Origin: JAWXTS01 sp044433305
GTDB lineage: Bacteria > Bacteroidota > Bacteroidia > Bacteroidales > Rikenellaceae
Length of the DNA: 7,423 nt
Assembly: GCA_044433305.1 (NCBI GenBank)
Contig: JAWXTS010000080.1
Location: 1 to 7,423 of the forward strand
Direction: 5' to 3'
Shown: positions 7,088 to 7,423 of the stretch, piece after piece
Numbering within the stretch: the stretch's first letter is position 1
Layout of the letters: each line of letters starts with the position of its first letter
The notes under the pieces: model-generated
What the model saw: the letters and a program-made list of their open reading frames with translations, nothing else
What the model was told of the DNA's origin: nothing
The model's database searches: none
Program-made: the position numbers and the translations under genes

Positions 7088-7423
7088 ATGAAGGCACTCA
7101 GAAATTTAGTAGATAAAATTAAGCCTAGCTTTGAGAAGGGTGGACGTTTTGAAAAGCTTCATTCAACATTCGATGCTTTCGAGACCTTCTTGTTTGTTCC
7201 TGATACGGTTACAACAAAGGGTTGCCACGTGAGAGATTGCAACGACCTTAAGCGTACTATGATAGTGGTAGTTATGGCACTTATGCCAGCTCTGGTATTC
7301 GGTATGTATAATGTTGGATTGCAGCACTTTCTTTCGGTAGGAGCATTTGATTGCACACTTTGGTCGTGCTTCTGGTATGGATTCCTAAGAGTACTACCTA
7401 TAATAGTAGTATCTTATGGCGTT
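7088..7423 (+). CDS. nqrB: Na+-translocating NADH:quinone reductase subunit B, 3' end beyond the window
   Basis: Integral membrane subunit of Na+-NQR; family members carry covalent FMN on a threonine and riboflavin, and form part of the sodium path. Only the first 112 residues are visible, so the flavinylation site is outside the window. The N-terminus MKALRNLVDKIKPSFEKGG, the block HVRDCNDLKRTMI (47-59) and PALVFGMYNVG (67-77) match the known NqrB pattern HVRDSxDLKR...GMYNxG. The first membrane segment is at about 57-78, and a second hydrophobic stretch (about 95-112) runs to the window edge. The ATG at 7088-7090 follows the nqrA stop by one base, so translation is probably coupled, with any ribosome site inside the end of nqrA. 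Cysteines at 46, 51, 89 and 94 are notable. The frame stays open to the last base. Confidence 0.96.
   Translation, partial: MKALRNLVDKIKPSFEKGGRFEKLHSTFDAFETFLFVPDTVTTKGCHVRDCNDLKRTMIVVVMALMPALVFGMYNVGLQHFLSVGAFDCTLWSCFWYGFLRVLPIIVVSYGV

Overview
The window holds ordinary chromosomal genes, most likely from a member of the Bacteroidota (Bacteroidales-like). Three things point there: the protein sequences look like the Bacteroidales versions of AlaS, GpmI and NqrA/NqrB; start codons are preceded by A-rich stretches rather than clear Shine-Dalgarno sites; and both promoters I can propose carry a -7 box of the Bacteroidota form TAnnTTTG. I see no mobile element, CRISPR array, tRNA, rRNA or phage gene, and no clear sign of horizontal transfer.

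Layout from left to right. Positions 1-2540 hold alaS (alanyl-tRNA synthetase), whose first ~27 codons lie outside the window. Nine bases later comes gpmI (cofactor-independent phosphoglycerate mutase, 2550-4064), very probably on the same transcript. A 28-base GC-rich hairpin (4089-4116) closes this unit and separates it from a convergent two-gene unit on the minus strand: a TatD-family metal-dependent hydrolase (4858-5490) followed by tcdA (4139-4858). The stop of the first and the start of the second share one base. A short AT-rich divergent control region (about 5491-5724) then carries a promoter for each direction, both with the octamer TACTTTTG, plus small repeats that could be regulator sites. 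The rightward promoter drives nqrA (5725-7086) and, one base after its stop, nqrB (from 7088, cut by the window end): the start of the operon for the Na+-translocating NADH:quinone reductase.

Functions: alaS and tcdA both serve translation (charging of tRNA-Ala; cyclisation of t6A at position 37 of ANN-decoding tRNAs), gpmI serves glycolysis, and nqrAB begin the respiratory sodium pump. I did not find a new biological system here. The observations most worth checking concern the divergent control region: a promoter box that overlaps a possible TTG start codon and so decides where the TatD-like protein begins, and repeat structure within and between the two promoters.
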